The notes under the pieces are model-generated. The model was not told the DNA's origin, ran no database searches, and was given only the letters and a program-made list of their open reading frames with translations. The position numbers and the translations under genes were made by a program. A stretch of 64,000 bases of DNA from Triops longicaudatus (Eukaryota > Arthropoda > Branchiopoda > Notostraca > Triopsidae), in the NCBI GenBank assembly GCA_022885665.1, contig JAGQDJ010000023.1, forward strand, positions 186,001-250,000. The letters are read 5' to 3'. The stretch's first letter is position 1. Each line of letters begins with the position of its first letter. Shown here in pieces: positions 12,101 to 24,352 of this stretch.

Positions 12101-14440
12101 TTACACTTATAGGGGTGAAGTTAGTGTTGAACTTTAATACCAGTCCGTTAAGATTTATGGACGCGAGTCACTGCTCGCTATGTTTTGCATTAATAGCTCG
12201 GAATGTTTCGTAAGGTGTCAGTCCACTTTCGTCGATCTTGCATGAACATTCCACGCCAGACATGAAAACGTACCCAGCTTTCGAGGGTAGTTTCTCGAGG
12301 ACAGCTCGAATGACGAGTAGTTTCGATGACTTTTTATTTTACCAAACTTTCGGTTTAGAATGAAAAAACGCATAATAAGTGGAAATGATTAGATAGAAAC
12401 GGTTGGCCTTTCTAGGGTTTCCATAATAATAGGCTAGGAAGCCGCTTGATGGCTATTCGTGAAGACCATCATTTTTTTGGGTCTCGTCAAGATCTCGTCG
12501 ATAGCTTTGGTGACACCCATAGTAATCGCTTTAAAACTGTTACGACACTACCACTGTGTTTTTTAGATTCTTTCCCACAGGGCTTTGGGAGGCAATAAAA
12601 ATAATTGACGATTATTACTGGTAGAAATAAGCAATTTAGCTTGTAATGCTTTACTACTTGCGCTCGTATGATTATAGTCTCTCTTAATGGGGAATCTAGT
12701 TAGCTAAAAATTTATTTTATGGTGATGCATTACATTCCATGTAGAAATAAAATTTTAACCAGGTATCGTTCAGAAATGGAAGGGGCGTACAGCGGAATAG
12801 GTCCATTGTTCTTAATTTTAACATCTGTTGCTTAATGCTACCTTCCATCTTAATGACACCTCCTCTCTGGTAGGTAATTAGGATGAAATCTGCACGTGTG
12901 AATTCCACATTTCCGCCTTTATTTTGCTCAAGAAATCAATACAAAAGTAAAAATTGCATTAAAACTAATTATTCTTGATTCTGAAGCTCATTTATCGGTG
13001 ACCTTTGTTTTAATTTTTGTAGAGAGTAATGCTTATATCATGCTTACTGCAAATTATAGTGCACTTACATAGCCACACAAATTCTGAATATGTCCTATCA
13101 TTTAAATGTAGAGCTATACGAGCATATGAGTATACAAGCGTTAAGAACTATGCCCTAAGTTCATTTATTTGATAGCCGGTATAGACTTAATCTGCATTCG
13201 AAGACTATTGACGATAAAACTTCCCTTAAATGCTAAGTGGGCTGCATGTTGAGACCAATTTAATTTTTTTGTCAAAGATAATTATAGCTCTCACTTATCC
13301 TTTGCAAAACCTTCAATTTTAGGAAATCTATTATCCAAGATGCATAATCCCTTGGAAGGAAAGTCGCTAATTACGTTCACGAAACTCGTGTTTTTCTGAA
13401 CTCCAAACATTGTGTTTAAAAGTTCTGTTCACAACAAATCTCGTGTTTACTTACACGCCTTTTAAATAACATTTACTTGCCATGCTTCATCCAAACACTG
13501 AGTTGGTTTTAAAACCGAAGTGCAGAATGATGCAAAGCGTCATGATTCTCTCACACAAATGGGCTTAAACTAGCCTGCTGGAAGTATCTATTCTTCATCT
13601 TGGGGTTCGTTTGTAGTTAAGCAGCTTGTGAAACCGACCTGTTCGTCTTGGAGCGAATGCTGCTCTCTCAAACTACCTTTGTTAATTATGTTTTAGACAT
13701 AAAGAAAAACATATTTTTCCCCTTTTTGAAACGAATGTTTACAAATAAAACAAAGAAATTATCAACTCATGAAAAAAGAACGCAGCTCATGGATGTCAGA
13801 AGTACCAGCTAAATTATCTTCTCAAACTTTAAATTTCTTTGATCAAAACGAGATAAGTTCGCTTTGCAAATTCACATGATGTAGACATCATTAATTTGCA
13901 ATTCAGATTGCCAAATTTCAGGTCCTTCAACCTGTTCAAGAGACCCGCTGCAGGAATGCTCCTACAAACCGAATGATGGCGCTAGTGAAACCATGATTAA
14001 CTAGCACGCGGTAAACATTAAATTTCCAATCACTGTTGAAGCCATTTCACATCAATTGAATAATTCCAGTGTTCCATAATTTTAATATTTAGTTACTGAA
14101 TTGCTTTCTGACAAAATCAAGTTAATGCTTGACCGTTTATTAGTTAAATTTCTTCGTTGTATAATCACAAAGTCTACATGGCGCGTTGAGGAGAGACCCA
14201 TGTTAGATTCTCATGCCGAAGATCCTGAAAATTCAGAAAAAAAAATTAACAGTTCTCAAGAAAGCGCAGTTACAAAGGAGAGAAGCAAAACAGGGTACAT
14301 TTTCTTTCATACCTGTGTGGCTAGTTTCCGAATTCGGTTGCACTGTATGCAAATCCACCTTGGGTTCGTGTAGTTCCGCCGTACCCCATACCCTTTTGGC
14401 AAACCGCGTTTAGCACCGTGTCCCTCTAGTGGTGTAGATA
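9180..14440. other. Long gene-poor interval
   Basis: AT-rich. It holds T-rich tracts at 11868-11909, a strong but isolated acceptor at about 10917 followed by a 38-codon frame ending TAA, and a hydrophilic open segment at about 14144-14291 with acceptor- and donor-like edges. The only ORF listed separately is 9649-9981. I see no repeat family and no structural RNA. Confidence 0.45.
9649..9981 (-). CDS. Weak 110-aa ORF
   Basis: Two adjacent ATGs (9981 and 9978) open a 110-codon minus-strand frame. The first 80 residues look protein-like, with a Gly/Ser/Thr stretch and few improbable runs, and G-starting codons are near 23%. It has no signal peptide, no domain I recognise, and no clear splice sites. 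Chance is a serious alternative. Confidence 0.22.
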   Translation of the reverse strand: MMQERITYKTGSGTPILRPIVPLAKHGGGSSYSTITDTFRVHEEKRVIPFYIISVRSQPCGVNSLVHLDCQASHRRKDTTCTIVLESSHSITSYFRTSRALLVHNVIKRK

Positions 14441-14647
14441 ATGAGCAATAAAACTTACAAGAAGGGAAGTCTTGTTAGATTGTCTTTCCTGGCTGAATAC
14501 GGAGTACAGCAAACAGTCGCATACCAACTTCAGGCCTCGCATAATTGCAGTGCAATTTTCGTAGGTGACTACCGTTCAGGCCTAAGGTTTACGGCCTGCA
14601 AAACGACTCCAAAAGTGGCCATCTTCCTACCATTTACCTTAACATAA
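14441..14647 (+). CDS. Weak 68-aa ORF
   Basis: ATG with A at -3 starts a 68-codon frame. Composition is balanced, with basic residues near the start (NKTYKKGS), hydrophobic middle segments and two cysteines; about 25% of codons begin with G. No known family. It may be a single-exon small protein or a chance frame. Confidence 0.25.
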   Translation: MSNKTYKKGSLVRLSFLAEYGVQQTVAYQLQASHNCSAIFVGDYRSGLRFTACKTTPKVAIFLPFTLT

Positions 14648-17600
14648 ACTTTATCTTCCAGATGCGGCGGACGGGTTGTGTGCCAACATATCAACTTCCC
14701 GCTCACCTGTGTCATTGACCATTCATTCTCAGAACGAGAGTTTCAACCAAGTTTCCCACTTTTCTGTTTTCTTGTTTTTTCTTGGTAGTAGCTTAGTAAG
14801 CGAGGCTACAATAATGGAAGTTGTTCGAAATAGATAACACTCGAAAGAATGGTCGTTTACTCCGTAATGCTGTCTCTTGTCTCTGAGAAACCCCCCAAAC
14901 TTTAACGACTAAGAAAAAAATGAAATAATGACAACGGCGGCAGATGGGACCCGCTAGATTTTTTTCCTCGTCTTTCCTTTCTGGCTTTTCGAAAGGAATT
15001 CGCTTACTGCTTTTAAGGCTCGCCTGCATTTAAGACCATAACGAAACAATAAAAAAAGATAAACGAGGCTGAGTTATGAGCTTTTTGCTACAGTTGTGCT
15101 GCGTACCTAACCTGTAGTCGCACTCACCATAGAAGAAAAGAAGAAGGCAAGAAAAAAGGTAGATTCCCTTTCGGAAATAGGGTGTCGGTAATTAGCCTTC
15201 CATTGCAATGGTGCGGACTCCTGTGCTTTTCTGTACGAGAGGCTCCACCGGTGGTCTTCCTCAGTTCGTATCTTTTACTAGGCGCAAGATCGTGCTACGG
15301 AAGGGTTTCGAAGACAACCGGACCGCAATTTCAGCAAGACTTATTTGTCAAGGGTTGAGACAATCACGAAAGCCATTATAATGCACCGCACACAATCGCC
15401 TCATTTAGCTCTGGACACACTATTCCGTTTCGGCCACCAGTTGCTGCAGCTCTGTAACTATTAGGAGGTTAACTAGCCTCAATTGTATGTAGAAGACCTT
15501 CCTTGGCGGTTTCTCTCACTTAATGCATATCAAACAACGTTTTCATTTTTTTTTTTTTTTTTGGGGGGGGGGAGGAGTATACGAGAACGTTTCCCACGAT
15601 TATGATCAACTACGAAGATTACGGCCAAGGATACTTTGTTAACCATTCGTACTATTAAAGCTCTTGATTACCGCCAGTTTCAACCGTCGCGCCTGTTTTA
15701 CCTACGAAAGGACAATAGATGTGAAAACTCCAGAGATTCTTTAGCTTCATCACGTTTTAACCATATTTCAGATTATTGCGGATAGACGTACTTGCGCCAG
15801 AATTAAAAAGATTGCGTTCTGAGCAAATTCAGTATGTGTTTGTGGCCTCCATTTCGCAATACGGTTAATGTTCCTCCAATCTCAGTGTTTTATTTCCCAA
15901 TAACGAAAACTTAATGGTTGCATACTCCATACCTTTTAATATTCGGTAAGGCTAATCGCATTCATTTGGTGCGCATAGGCGCTTTTTCCTAATATGCAAA
16001 GAGGAAACGTTAGGTTATCACGCTAGAGCAAGCTGTGCTCGGGAGTTGGAAAAAGCTAATTATCCATTGAAGTCGCTAATCGGCTTTCTCGGTATCAGAG
16101 ACATACCGAACGTCGTCTAATATTCCGTACACACACATGTTAACCTTTTTCCAGGGAGGGGGGGAGTGCTTGAGCCCTAGATCGAAAGATCTTTGTGTCC
16201 AAGCTAGGAATATTGAAAGAAGATCCATGTCACTGCCTTCGTACTTCTTTTTACCTGTGCACAGTACCCTTTCGGGGATCCGGGAGAGGTCTGATAGGGG
16301 CCCAAGCCCCGCACAGATGCTTGATTAGAAAGAGAAGCCGGCGATGCAGCTTGCGACGTATATGGGGAGGTACGAGAATGATATGCGTGTAGCAGCAGCG
16401 AAGAGAGAAAAAAGGCTATATTAGAAGGCAAGCTGAGAGTATATGACGAGGGTGACTTTATTGCATGTAATGGGAACCTTTCTAAGGTACGATGGTGTTG
16501 CCCTAGCAACCAGTTGTACTTCTCATTAGGTACCCTAGCAACCCCCTTTTCCTTCTTGCTCTCCGCCTTCGCTTTCCTCCTCGCACCCGATCTACGCAAT
16601 TACGATTCACTCCCTTCATCATCCGAGGTTCCTCTGTCGAACTTTCTTCTCTTCTTTACGGGGCCACTCGACAAGTTTCTCCCTCTCACTCGCTTGCCAA
16701 TTCAAATGGCCAAATTTGCATAACCCAAATGCAATCCTTCCCATCATTACAAATTTTCGCCCCCCAAACTCAAACCTCCCACTGCCGTTGCCGGTTTGGG
16801 GCGCAAAGTTTGCCTCATTAAAGCTTTATTGGTAGGAGTCACTTGTAGCTTGGGATGGAGGATTTGTTTCGCAAACTAGCGGGAAATGCCTGTATTTGGT
16901 TTTGAAACGGCGAAATGAAATGCTAAAGGTTACCGCACATTTACAAGGGACACGGTACAAGCTAATCAGCAGGCAAACTCCACTAAGGGGCAAACATTTG
17001 TAAAATATTTTCAGTGTAAGAAAATACACTGTTCGCGTTAACGGAGCTCATCTGCAATTCGTCGGGGTGGGGGGTTAACCCTATAGCCTGGAGTTTTGTG
17101 CTCCGTTGGTTTACCAATCCTCTTTAGATTGCCATCAAGGATGCTTTTCAAAGGTACAGGTTCGATAAGAGGTTGAATTCAGTACGATTTCACGCTGACG
17201 TTGTTTCTTTTATTAAAATCTCCCTTTAATGTCCTAGATAGTTTGGGAATAGCACCCCTCGAACCCCTTTTCCCAACCCCTTGACGTTTGCTCGTGCATC
17301 GGAGAGGGTTGTATTCAGTTTGCTACTGAGTAGTCCAATGAACTTGCATAATAGTTACGTTATTAAGTCTCACGGGTGCGTAATATATTTAACAATGAAC
17401 GTACCCTGTTCCAGTTTCAGTATTTCCGCCTCGAAAACAACATTCTGAAGATGGTTTCGGATCGAGTTAAAATGCATTCGCTCCCTTTGTGATACTGGCA
17501 GCGTATGCATTAAGAGAGAAATGTTTTAATACGCCACGGATTTTCCGTCTGTTTTAATGAGTATGCCATCACGGTGCAGGGGACTGTCACGGCAGTAAAG

Positions 17601-18658
17601 AGCTTAATGAGGTCTGATAAAGGATATCTTTCTTTCCCTAAGTAAGCATCTCGCACAGCGTCCATTACCCTTGCTGAGACTTGCACCAATACCAGGAGGG
17701 TTAATCAGCACCCCCTTGATGAATCGTAAAACCCGTGGATGCGTCTGACAAGTTTTCTTTCCCTTTTTTGCAAGTTAATAGTTTCCGTCTCTTACTTGCT
17801 CGCGAGCATTTTCTCATGAAAGCAAATAAAAAGGAAAAAAAAATAGAGAGTAACGAATGAAAAGTTAAGGTAGAGTCTTATTTTACGTAACAGCCGTCGA
17901 ACGTTTTCATGTGTAGTGTTAATTATTGTTTTCAAGTGCCATTAGGAGGATGTGCAGCACATGTGAAAGGATTGCTCACGGGGCTCATTTTCGTGCATTG
18001 TCGTGAAGTTTGTGCTGCGGCACAAGACAGTTGTGAATGCGCCCAGCAGAAATGCTTCATTACCTGGGCATTATTTTAATGTCGCATGTTACCGTTGGGC
18101 GGCACAAAAAGGGGCCGGCACTGGAAATATATAATAAGGTGAATGCACTAGGGTTAATTGAGCGTTTTCTTGCACCTTTAGTATAAAGGAGTAAAAAAAG
18201 GTATGCCAAGAGTTGTCCTTTACCTTTCGAGTCGCTTGACTGGTGGGCATCCTTGGACCCTTTGCGTGTTAAGACAAGACAAGAGACGTTCTAATATGCA
18301 ACCAAGCTAAATTTCCCGAGCCGTTCTCTGAGTGTATGAGCTTTTAGGGAAGAATAAAACTCGAGTCATGCATTGTCCAGCAACTTCTCAAGACATCCCA
18401 CTCGACACAGACACAGAAACAGACATGGTGATCCTTTAAGTTGAGGATGAAAGGGTGCAATGGTCATTAGCCCTCGAGCGCCCAGACTTCTTAATTACGA
18501 GGCTAATGATAGAGTGGAAGCCTTTTATAACCCCAAAAGGACTTAACAATAACGGCCAGCAGGCTCTTTTGCGAGAAACGCTTGGACATGAGCAACGAAA
18601 CCTTGGCTGCTTTTAACCTTCCGCTTTATTGCCTTGATATTCCCATCCCCACCCGCAG
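14648..18658. other. Gene-poor interval with T/G run
   Basis: No supported gene. It contains the T17-G10 run at 15546-15572, a G-rich stretch near 16150, and a C/T-rich region at 16540-16680. The 131-codon minus-strand frame at 16204-16599 is low in G-starting codons and is treated as chance. Confidence 0.5.
15546..15572 (+). repeat. Homopolymer run T17-G10
   Basis: Seventeen T followed directly by ten G. A length-unstable junction, likely to be polymorphic or error-prone in sequencing. No gene function is implied. Confidence 0.8.
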
Positions 18659-21600
18659 CTCTGCCGCATGAGGAGAACAGAGCAGAGAGACTGGTTTTTG
18701 CATCTCTCATGTTAGCACCTAGGTCGGAAGAAAGGTCGCAAGGTCGCTTGGTCCAAGCGGACACTGATTCACATGCCGCATTTCAACTCGCATCTTGCGT
18801 GTGTGAAAGCAGGGAACAGTCGTCTCAAGAGGGCAAACTGAACGGTGACTCTCAGCTTCGACTTGGGTAAGTCGCCTAACATTCCCAAATGGCATACAAA
18901 TTACGTTTTTTTAATCCGTCTCTTTTTTAAATGGGAGTGTCAGTTTTCGATGTAAAACAAAGACCCATCGAGTCAAGGTGGGTGGCAATACAAATTGTTA
19001 CTTGATATGAAACGAAAGCCCTCTTTGCCTTCCACCTCGGTGCAGTAATCTGCAACACTATGAATCCTTACCTGGAAACCACATCCTTTGGCTTTTCTGT
19101 CGTAGGCGAAGAGGATTCGCTGACTTGTACTTTATTAATGCTAGAGTAACTGTGTAGATGAGACAAGGGTCTGTGCGCTGGATGTTATGCCCGAACACGA
19201 AGCTGAATGGAGAAAAAGGAAGTTAGCTAACCACAAAGTATCCTTCTGATGTCTTTCCGATGGCTGTAAATTCGATGCGAGACTTCAAATAAGTATGAGG
19301 GTCGGTGGTACTCCATCGTCATTTCCGCTGCGTTTATGGTTTTATGAGGTGAATGACAACTTAGGTTGTAATCAGATCTTAGGTTTTCCGAATAGCCTTG
19401 GAAATTCTAGTTTTCATGACGAAACTATGGGGCAATTCCAGGAGCACGTAATGCATACAGGAGAAGACAATTTTCTTTTCATTTCTGACACCTTTTCAAA
19501 TGGTCGGTGTTAGAACGACAGCATTTATGTCAGGCTCCTTGATTTGAGTGTGCGACTACATTCGAGAGAGGAAAGGAGTTGAAAACCATCGTGACTGACA
19601 TTCAAAAAAAGAAAAAAAATAAGAAAAACTTTTGTCACCTGGCCATCGTGTCTTTTCGGTCATCTTCAGGACTCTAAAAAGACTTTTTTTTATGCGTTAA
19701 GAAAAGAACAGCATCTAATGATCAACCATTTATTCTTGTCAACCTTTTGCGTTTTAGCGTCCCGAATTTTTGTGATCAAAACTCCCGAAGAGTGCGGACC
19801 AAAAAATAACGAGCGGCAGAAAGACGGTAAAGAGCATGCTATGCTATTTTGTACACGAATCTTGAATGATTTTCCTTACCTGTAACTTGTCTAGCTAGTG
19901 TACCCTTACCCCAAACGGAAAACTGTTCCAGAACAAGAACATACGCCTGTTAAGGAAACCGAAACCATTGTAAAAATGCCTTCACGTGTAGAAAACAAAG
20001 GAGTTGAGCCTGATATAATCAGTCATAAAAATGATTGGGCTTTTGTAGCCGGACAGCAACGTATAAGCAAACTTGTTTTTATTCCAGTTCATCGTTCAAC
20101 GAAAAACACTTTCAAAGCCTCAGTGCCTACAATGCCCTCTGAGAAACGTGCTTTAATGGACTGTCACGTTTGATTTCACTTCGCGTTTCACGCAAGTTCG
20201 GGCGAATACAAAGCCGTACCTTATGCTATATTTTTGTATCAAAAGCGACCGCGTCCTAAGAGATGCCGCTTCAGTTTCGTCCACAAATGTTGCAAAACAG
20301 GTGATGGAGATCGTTCTGCGACTAGTGGTTGAGGAAGGTGGTTGTGAGAGACACAAGTGACCCAGAAGGAAAATCAATCTCGGATAGAAAATAGCCTAGA
20401 AACAGTAGTCGAAAAGGGTTCTCATTTAAAGGGGTGGGTAAGTAAAGTCATAAGCTTCGGAGCCCTTTCACTTTTCCCGGCTGAGAGAGTGTTTTTGAGT
20501 CCTAGAAGGAGGAGCTACCAGAACTTTTCCGGGGTTTGAAATCCAAGAATTTTTAACTTCGTTGTCGGTCTTTATTTCACGTGTCATGACATGATGGAAC
20601 GGTGCGCACGAAACGTTTCTGGGTTTTCAGTGTCCATTGTGGGTATATGGCGACCAAACCGAGCGCATTTTTGCTGTGGGAAACAATGAAAAATTTCACG
20701 ATGGGTACGAGGCTTAATGGCATTGGAATTGGAAACCGTCACCCGTACGGAAATCCGGCAATAGGCCACACGTCCCTCCCACTAAAAACGAAAAGGAATG
20801 TTACATTTTGGAACCCAAAACGTTTTGACTGGAAAAGCCGGTAGAAAAAGCAGCAGCGGCCAGAAAAAGTGTATTTTTGTCTTCCATAGCAGAAGGCGTG
20901 ACAAAGTTGGACAATTTATGGCCGAGGTCACGTCACTCGTGTCCACTAACGAACTGGAGGGTAAGAGCTTGCTTTTTCCCAGACAATATACTAGCCATTA
21001 CACATGGCACTAGGCGAACTTAACAGCAATACGCACGGCTGAAACTATTCGGAAGCAAAAAATGAGGAAGGAAACAATCAGTAGGACTCTTTCTCATTAG
21101 AATTCTTGACACAGTCCATCGCTAGACAGAAGCTTTTTGTTAAACAAGAACGGGAGAATAACTTCCAACATTAAAAAATACCAAGTTCTTTAATGACAAA
21201 AGCGGAAAGACATATGGTATGGCAGGTTGGAGAGGGGGATATATTTGGTATGTGTTTCTTCACGTTGCGAAGTTATAGTGATCTTTATCATCTACTAAAC
21301 TGCAATCACGCAAGTCGCTGTAAACTTTAAAATACGGAGCTTGGAAAGGTACCGAATTATATATGGTGGACGTCCTTTATACCTTTCTCCCCAGGGTAAG
21401 GTGTTAAAAAGTTGAGGCAGCTGGCAACAGCTGAGGCATTTAGCTGTAGACATTGGACAACTTCTCACCCCCCGGCGAATGCACTGCATTATGAATATGG
21501 ACGGTGTTAGGGGTGACGACACCCTTGTATATACACGTCTCGGTGCGAGAGATGCATACACCAACCCAGCCCTTGTCAATTGGCTTGGGGTGAAAAGTGC

Positions 21601-21950
21601 CAGCGTGAGTGCTTTGAAAATCTCTCAGCTTCTTTTGTCCCCTCTTACCGCTTGAAACCCCCACTGAAGTTTTCGCCCTAGCTTGACACCCTTCTTGCTC
21701 CAGCGACAACTTCGGGAACCTCCAACGTCTCATATCCGTTTGCTCACCAGTGTCTCAACATTGGTTTCCGGGACATGAGTCAAAAGAAAAACTTCAAATG
21801 CGTATACCACAAAAGCTCTCTAAAGCTAACCTCTCATTGGATGATCAAATTTACTCTGCGAGTTTGTTGTATGACATATCCAAATTTGGCTATCGGCATA
21901 AAACAAAAATAAATGTTTTCCAATCTTTACTAGTCTACAAGGAGCACTAA
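18659..21950 (+). CDS. Three-exon gene model, 3' end
   Basis: Exon a 18659-18866: strong acceptor ATCCCCACCCGCAG, donor CTTGG|GTAAGT, about 35% G-starting codons. Exon b 20890-20960: acceptor TTTTTGTCTTCCATAG, donor GGAGG|GTAAGA, product rich in acidic and Val residues. Exon c 21751-21950: acceptor CCGTTTGCTCACCAG, ends TAA at 21950, with AATAAA 35 bases later. Phases agree at both junctions (2 then 1), which is the main support. Exon a begins in phase 1, so at least one upstream exon is missing. The predicted protein is hydrophilic with two close cysteines (CVC) in exon a; no domain is recognised. Minus-strand frames overlap exon a (18543-18764) and the last intron (21440-21733), so strand is not certain. 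Confidence 0.4.
19295..19513 (+). CDS. Candidate 72-aa ORF
   Basis: ATG with A at -3; the same frame is open upstream to about 19250 and ends TAG at 19513. Composition is strikingly protein-like (acidic, Asn/Gly/Phe rich, few Arg, about 27% G-starting codons). It lies in the first intron of the 18659-21950 model, on the same strand, so it could be an alternative exon or a separate gene. A GAG|GTGAAT site at 19348 is a possible donor. No family is recognised. Confidence 0.28.
   Translation: MRVGGTPSSFPLRLWFYEVNDNLGCNQILGFPNSLGNSSFHDETMGQFQEHVMHTGEDNFLFISDTFSNGRC
19895..20173 (+). CDS. Candidate terminal exon, hydrophilic
   Basis: A pyrimidine-rich acceptor (CCTTACCTGTAACTTGTCTAG, AG at 19893-19894) opens a 92-codon frame ending TGA. 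The product is rich in Pro, Glu, Lys, Val and Thr and poor in Leu and Cys, as in disordered protein regions; about 29% of codons begin with G. It sits in the same intron as the 19295 ORF. It has no internal strong donor, so it would be a 3' terminal exon of an overlapping or alternative transcript. Confidence 0.3.
   Translation, partial: LVYPYPKRKTVPEQEHTPVKETETIVKMPSRVENKGVEPDIISHKNDWAFVAGQQRISKLVFIPVHRSTKNTFKASVPTMPSEKRALMDCHV
21440..21733 (-). CDS. Candidate 97-aa ORF, minus strand
   Basis: ATG with G at -3 opens a 97-codon frame; about 30% of codons begin with G. The product is basic with three cysteines and many Gly/Val residues in its second half (PIDKGWVGVCISRTETC). A good donor (AGCG|GTAAGA) lies inside, about 85 bases from the ATG, so it may be a first exon only. 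It overlaps the last intron of the plus-strand model at 18659-21950; both cannot be fully right unless transcripts are antisense. Confidence 0.35.
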   Translation of the reverse strand: MRRWRFPKLSLEQEGCQARAKTSVGVSSGKRGQKKLRDFQSTHAGTFHPKPIDKGWVGVCISRTETCIYKGVVTPNTVHIHNAVHSPGGEKLSNVYS

Positions 21951-21984
21951 GCTCAGCAGTACTTTGGAGCTTTTTTTAAAAAAA

Positions 21985-22007
21985 AATAAAAAAATAAGTA
22001 AAATAAA
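21985..22007 (+). promoter_or_regulatory. Tandem poly(A) signals
   Basis: AATAAA at 21985-21990 and again at 22002-22007, 35-57 bases after the TAA of exon c. Position fits a cleavage signal, but the surrounding A-rich tract makes such matches easy to obtain by chance. Confidence 0.35.
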
Positions 22008-22983
22008 CTTTTTAGTTAAAAACAAATAACTTAAATAGGTTTATTAATAGGGTTAATAATTTACCTGGTCTTCTTTTAGTTACATTTGGATCCAGATCGC
22101 CTACTTGAGAAATACTCTAATGGTGAAATGTACTTCAGGGTAAAAGAAAATAAACTTTTCTTCAAACGATGCTTCATTTTTTCCATAGGTGCTTCTAAGT
22201 GACTGAAAGTTTTGGTCGAAATTTCGTTTTTTTTATGGCTGTGTTGAATCCAAAACTTTCCCTATACACATATATGGGCTTTTGGTCGGGACCTGTGTAC
22301 CTCCGTCATTATAGTAACTCCGTCATAACGTTTCTTTGTATCCGTGCTTCTTTGCAGCAAAATTTTCCTCGGCTAGTGACTCGGCCTAGTCTTGGCATAA
22401 GAATAGTCCTCTCTTGGGATCCAAATAATGATGCATTGGTACGGTGGCATGCATTTTTGTCTTTTTGTCAGTCCTGAAAATGTTCTTTAGAAGACTCCTA
22501 ACCTGTCCGTACCGTTTAGTATTTCTCGTAGATCAGTAGCTTACAGCTAAAGACGTATCTTTTACTTTTGGTGAACGTTTCCCCCCCACAAAGTATGACT
22601 TCCAGCCATCCGTCTTTTGGAGGTCTTGCGAGGTAAAACTGTCACAGGTTTGATGTAACGCTTCATATGGGTAAAGCTGTCGTTTTTATAACTTTGTTGA
22701 CTAGTGTGCATTAGCAGATGGATTCTTTTTCTTACTAAACTTTTCGAACCCGTAATTCTCCCGTCCTCTGAAAACTGTCAAGGGACTCTTAAGTACGGGT
22801 CTCGGAGGACGCCGTGATGAAGACCGATGACAGACTTAAAGGGCCGGTGTCGGCGGAATACTTGGAGAAGTAGAATGAAGCCTCTTTTTTTGCATGGGAA
22901 GCTTAACTGTATTTGAACGTTCGTTTTGGCCGTAGATGAGTTCGGAAGGTATTCATAGCCAGGCTTATTTGCACGCCTCTTAG

Positions 22984-23299
22984 CGACAGACAAGTCGCAG
23001 TGATCGTGAGCCCCTCTTTAAACTCCGGGCTCTTTGTCTGTGGGTTTGTTGGAGCAGCTGCCCTTGGACTCGGGCAAGCGCGAGCTGGACCTTCCCACTT
23101 AATAAGTGTGGGTGGTCAGGTATCAGGAGCGTCTTATGGGCCCTCTTCAGAGCGACCAAATCTTGATGACACACCTCATAATCGACCTACCCTTACGTTG
23201 CATGTCATTGCTAAAAGGCCGAGCACTAAGCCTCCTCGGCATACATATGCATGGGAAATCTCTGAAGGGATAGGTCACCAGTACGAAAAAGGCCTCTGA
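22984..23299 (+). CDS. Candidate exon with hydrophobic segment
   Basis: An acceptor (GCACGCCTCTTAG, AG at 22982-22983) starts a phase-2 frame of 105 codons ending TGA 23299. About a third of codons begin with G. The start carries a hydrophobic Gly/Ala run (GLFVCGFVGAAALGLGQA) that could be a membrane segment or buried helix, followed by a Ser/Gly and then Pro/Arg/His-rich tail. CAG|GTATCA inside would end the exon in phase 0 and join to 23782, also phase 0. A minus-strand frame (22980-23174) overlaps but has a weaker codon pattern. No family is recognised. Confidence 0.42.
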
Positions 23300-23781
23300 A
23301 CGATTCGTAGTACCTCCTTACTTACATCCTAAAAGCAAACTTTGGGGAAAGGGACAATATAAAAGGTTAGGAGGTTAGAATGGCAGGGATTTAACCTTGT
23401 TGACCCGACACGATGGTTTGAAAGGGGATATCTGGAGTGAAATAGAATCACTTCCGAAGGATTTCTGCGTTCCCGGGAAAATTTAGGAGGAGGGGCACGA
23501 AAACTAAAAGGGCCATAGAACTCTGTTTAGTCAAGAAGTCGTTTTTCCAAGGCAAAAGTACAAGGGGGAGATCGGTGCGATAGGACAAAGCGTTCAAGAC
23601 CAAAACCTCGCAAACTGAACGCTCAGTAATTTTGTATCGGAGATTGCAGAAATGAGGGGAAGAAAAAGACAAACTTGGAAAGTGGGCTCCCTCAGCTAGC
23701 CAATTAGTGTTCTTACCAATAGGTAAAACTAGGTGTGCTCAATCAAGGAATTAGTTGTGACTGGGGTATTCGTCTATTCAG

Positions 23782-24021
23782 ACATCACGTTTTGGGTGCG
23801 GTCACGTTGGGTCTAGAGAAGCACCAGAAGGCAAGTTGAAAGGTAATTCCAACTGGTCTTTTGGGATCGTATTTGTAGAGCTACCACAGAAAATGATTAA
23901 TCTTGCACTCTATGGGCCAAAAAGGGAGCTTTTGTTAGAACGAACGTGTGAAGGAGGGACAATCAATGCAAAGGCTCACATTCATATCATCATTAGCGAA
24001 AATGTACAGTACAAAAACTAA
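23782..24021 (+). CDS. Candidate terminal exon
   Basis: Acceptor at TCTATTCAG (AG 23780-23781), phase-0 frame of 80 codons ending TAA; the same frame is open back to 23763. About 30% of codons begin with G. The product mixes short hydrophobic strands (WSFGIVFVELP, AHIHIIISENV) with charged turns, as in a beta-rich domain. A GAAAG|GTAATT site at about 23843 is a possible internal donor. It could be the exon after 22984-23299. No family is recognised. Confidence 0.38.
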   Translation, partial: TSRFGCGHVGSREAPEGKLKGNSNWSFGIVFVELPQKMINLALYGPKRELLLERTCEGGTINAKAHIHIIISENVQYKN

Positions 24022-24352
24022 CAATGTATTCCTCGCTTGTCACAGCTAGGGTGTCCGATTACTTTCAGTCCCCTTATCTTTAAATTCGCCATGTGACGCT
24101 CACTAGTGAATTTGACTCGAAGAAAAGGAATTTCACCATGAGCAGACGGAATTTTACAGCTGTCTAATTTTTGCTAACATTAAGACCATTTTTCTAGCCC
24201 AGGCGTGAGCTAATTCCCGTTGCCATTTCTTTGCTTGTTTTAGCTTGGATTTAAAACAATTCTATTATCAAGCCCAATTGTTAGAAGTTGCAACCTTTCG
24301 GAAATTGCCTCTTTATCTTAGGAGACTTAAGTTAATCGATTGCCCAACATAA

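Noticed and set aside
16204..16599. 131-codon minus-strand ORF
   Set aside because: Low coding character; Ser/Pro/Leu composition reflects the C/T-rich strand.
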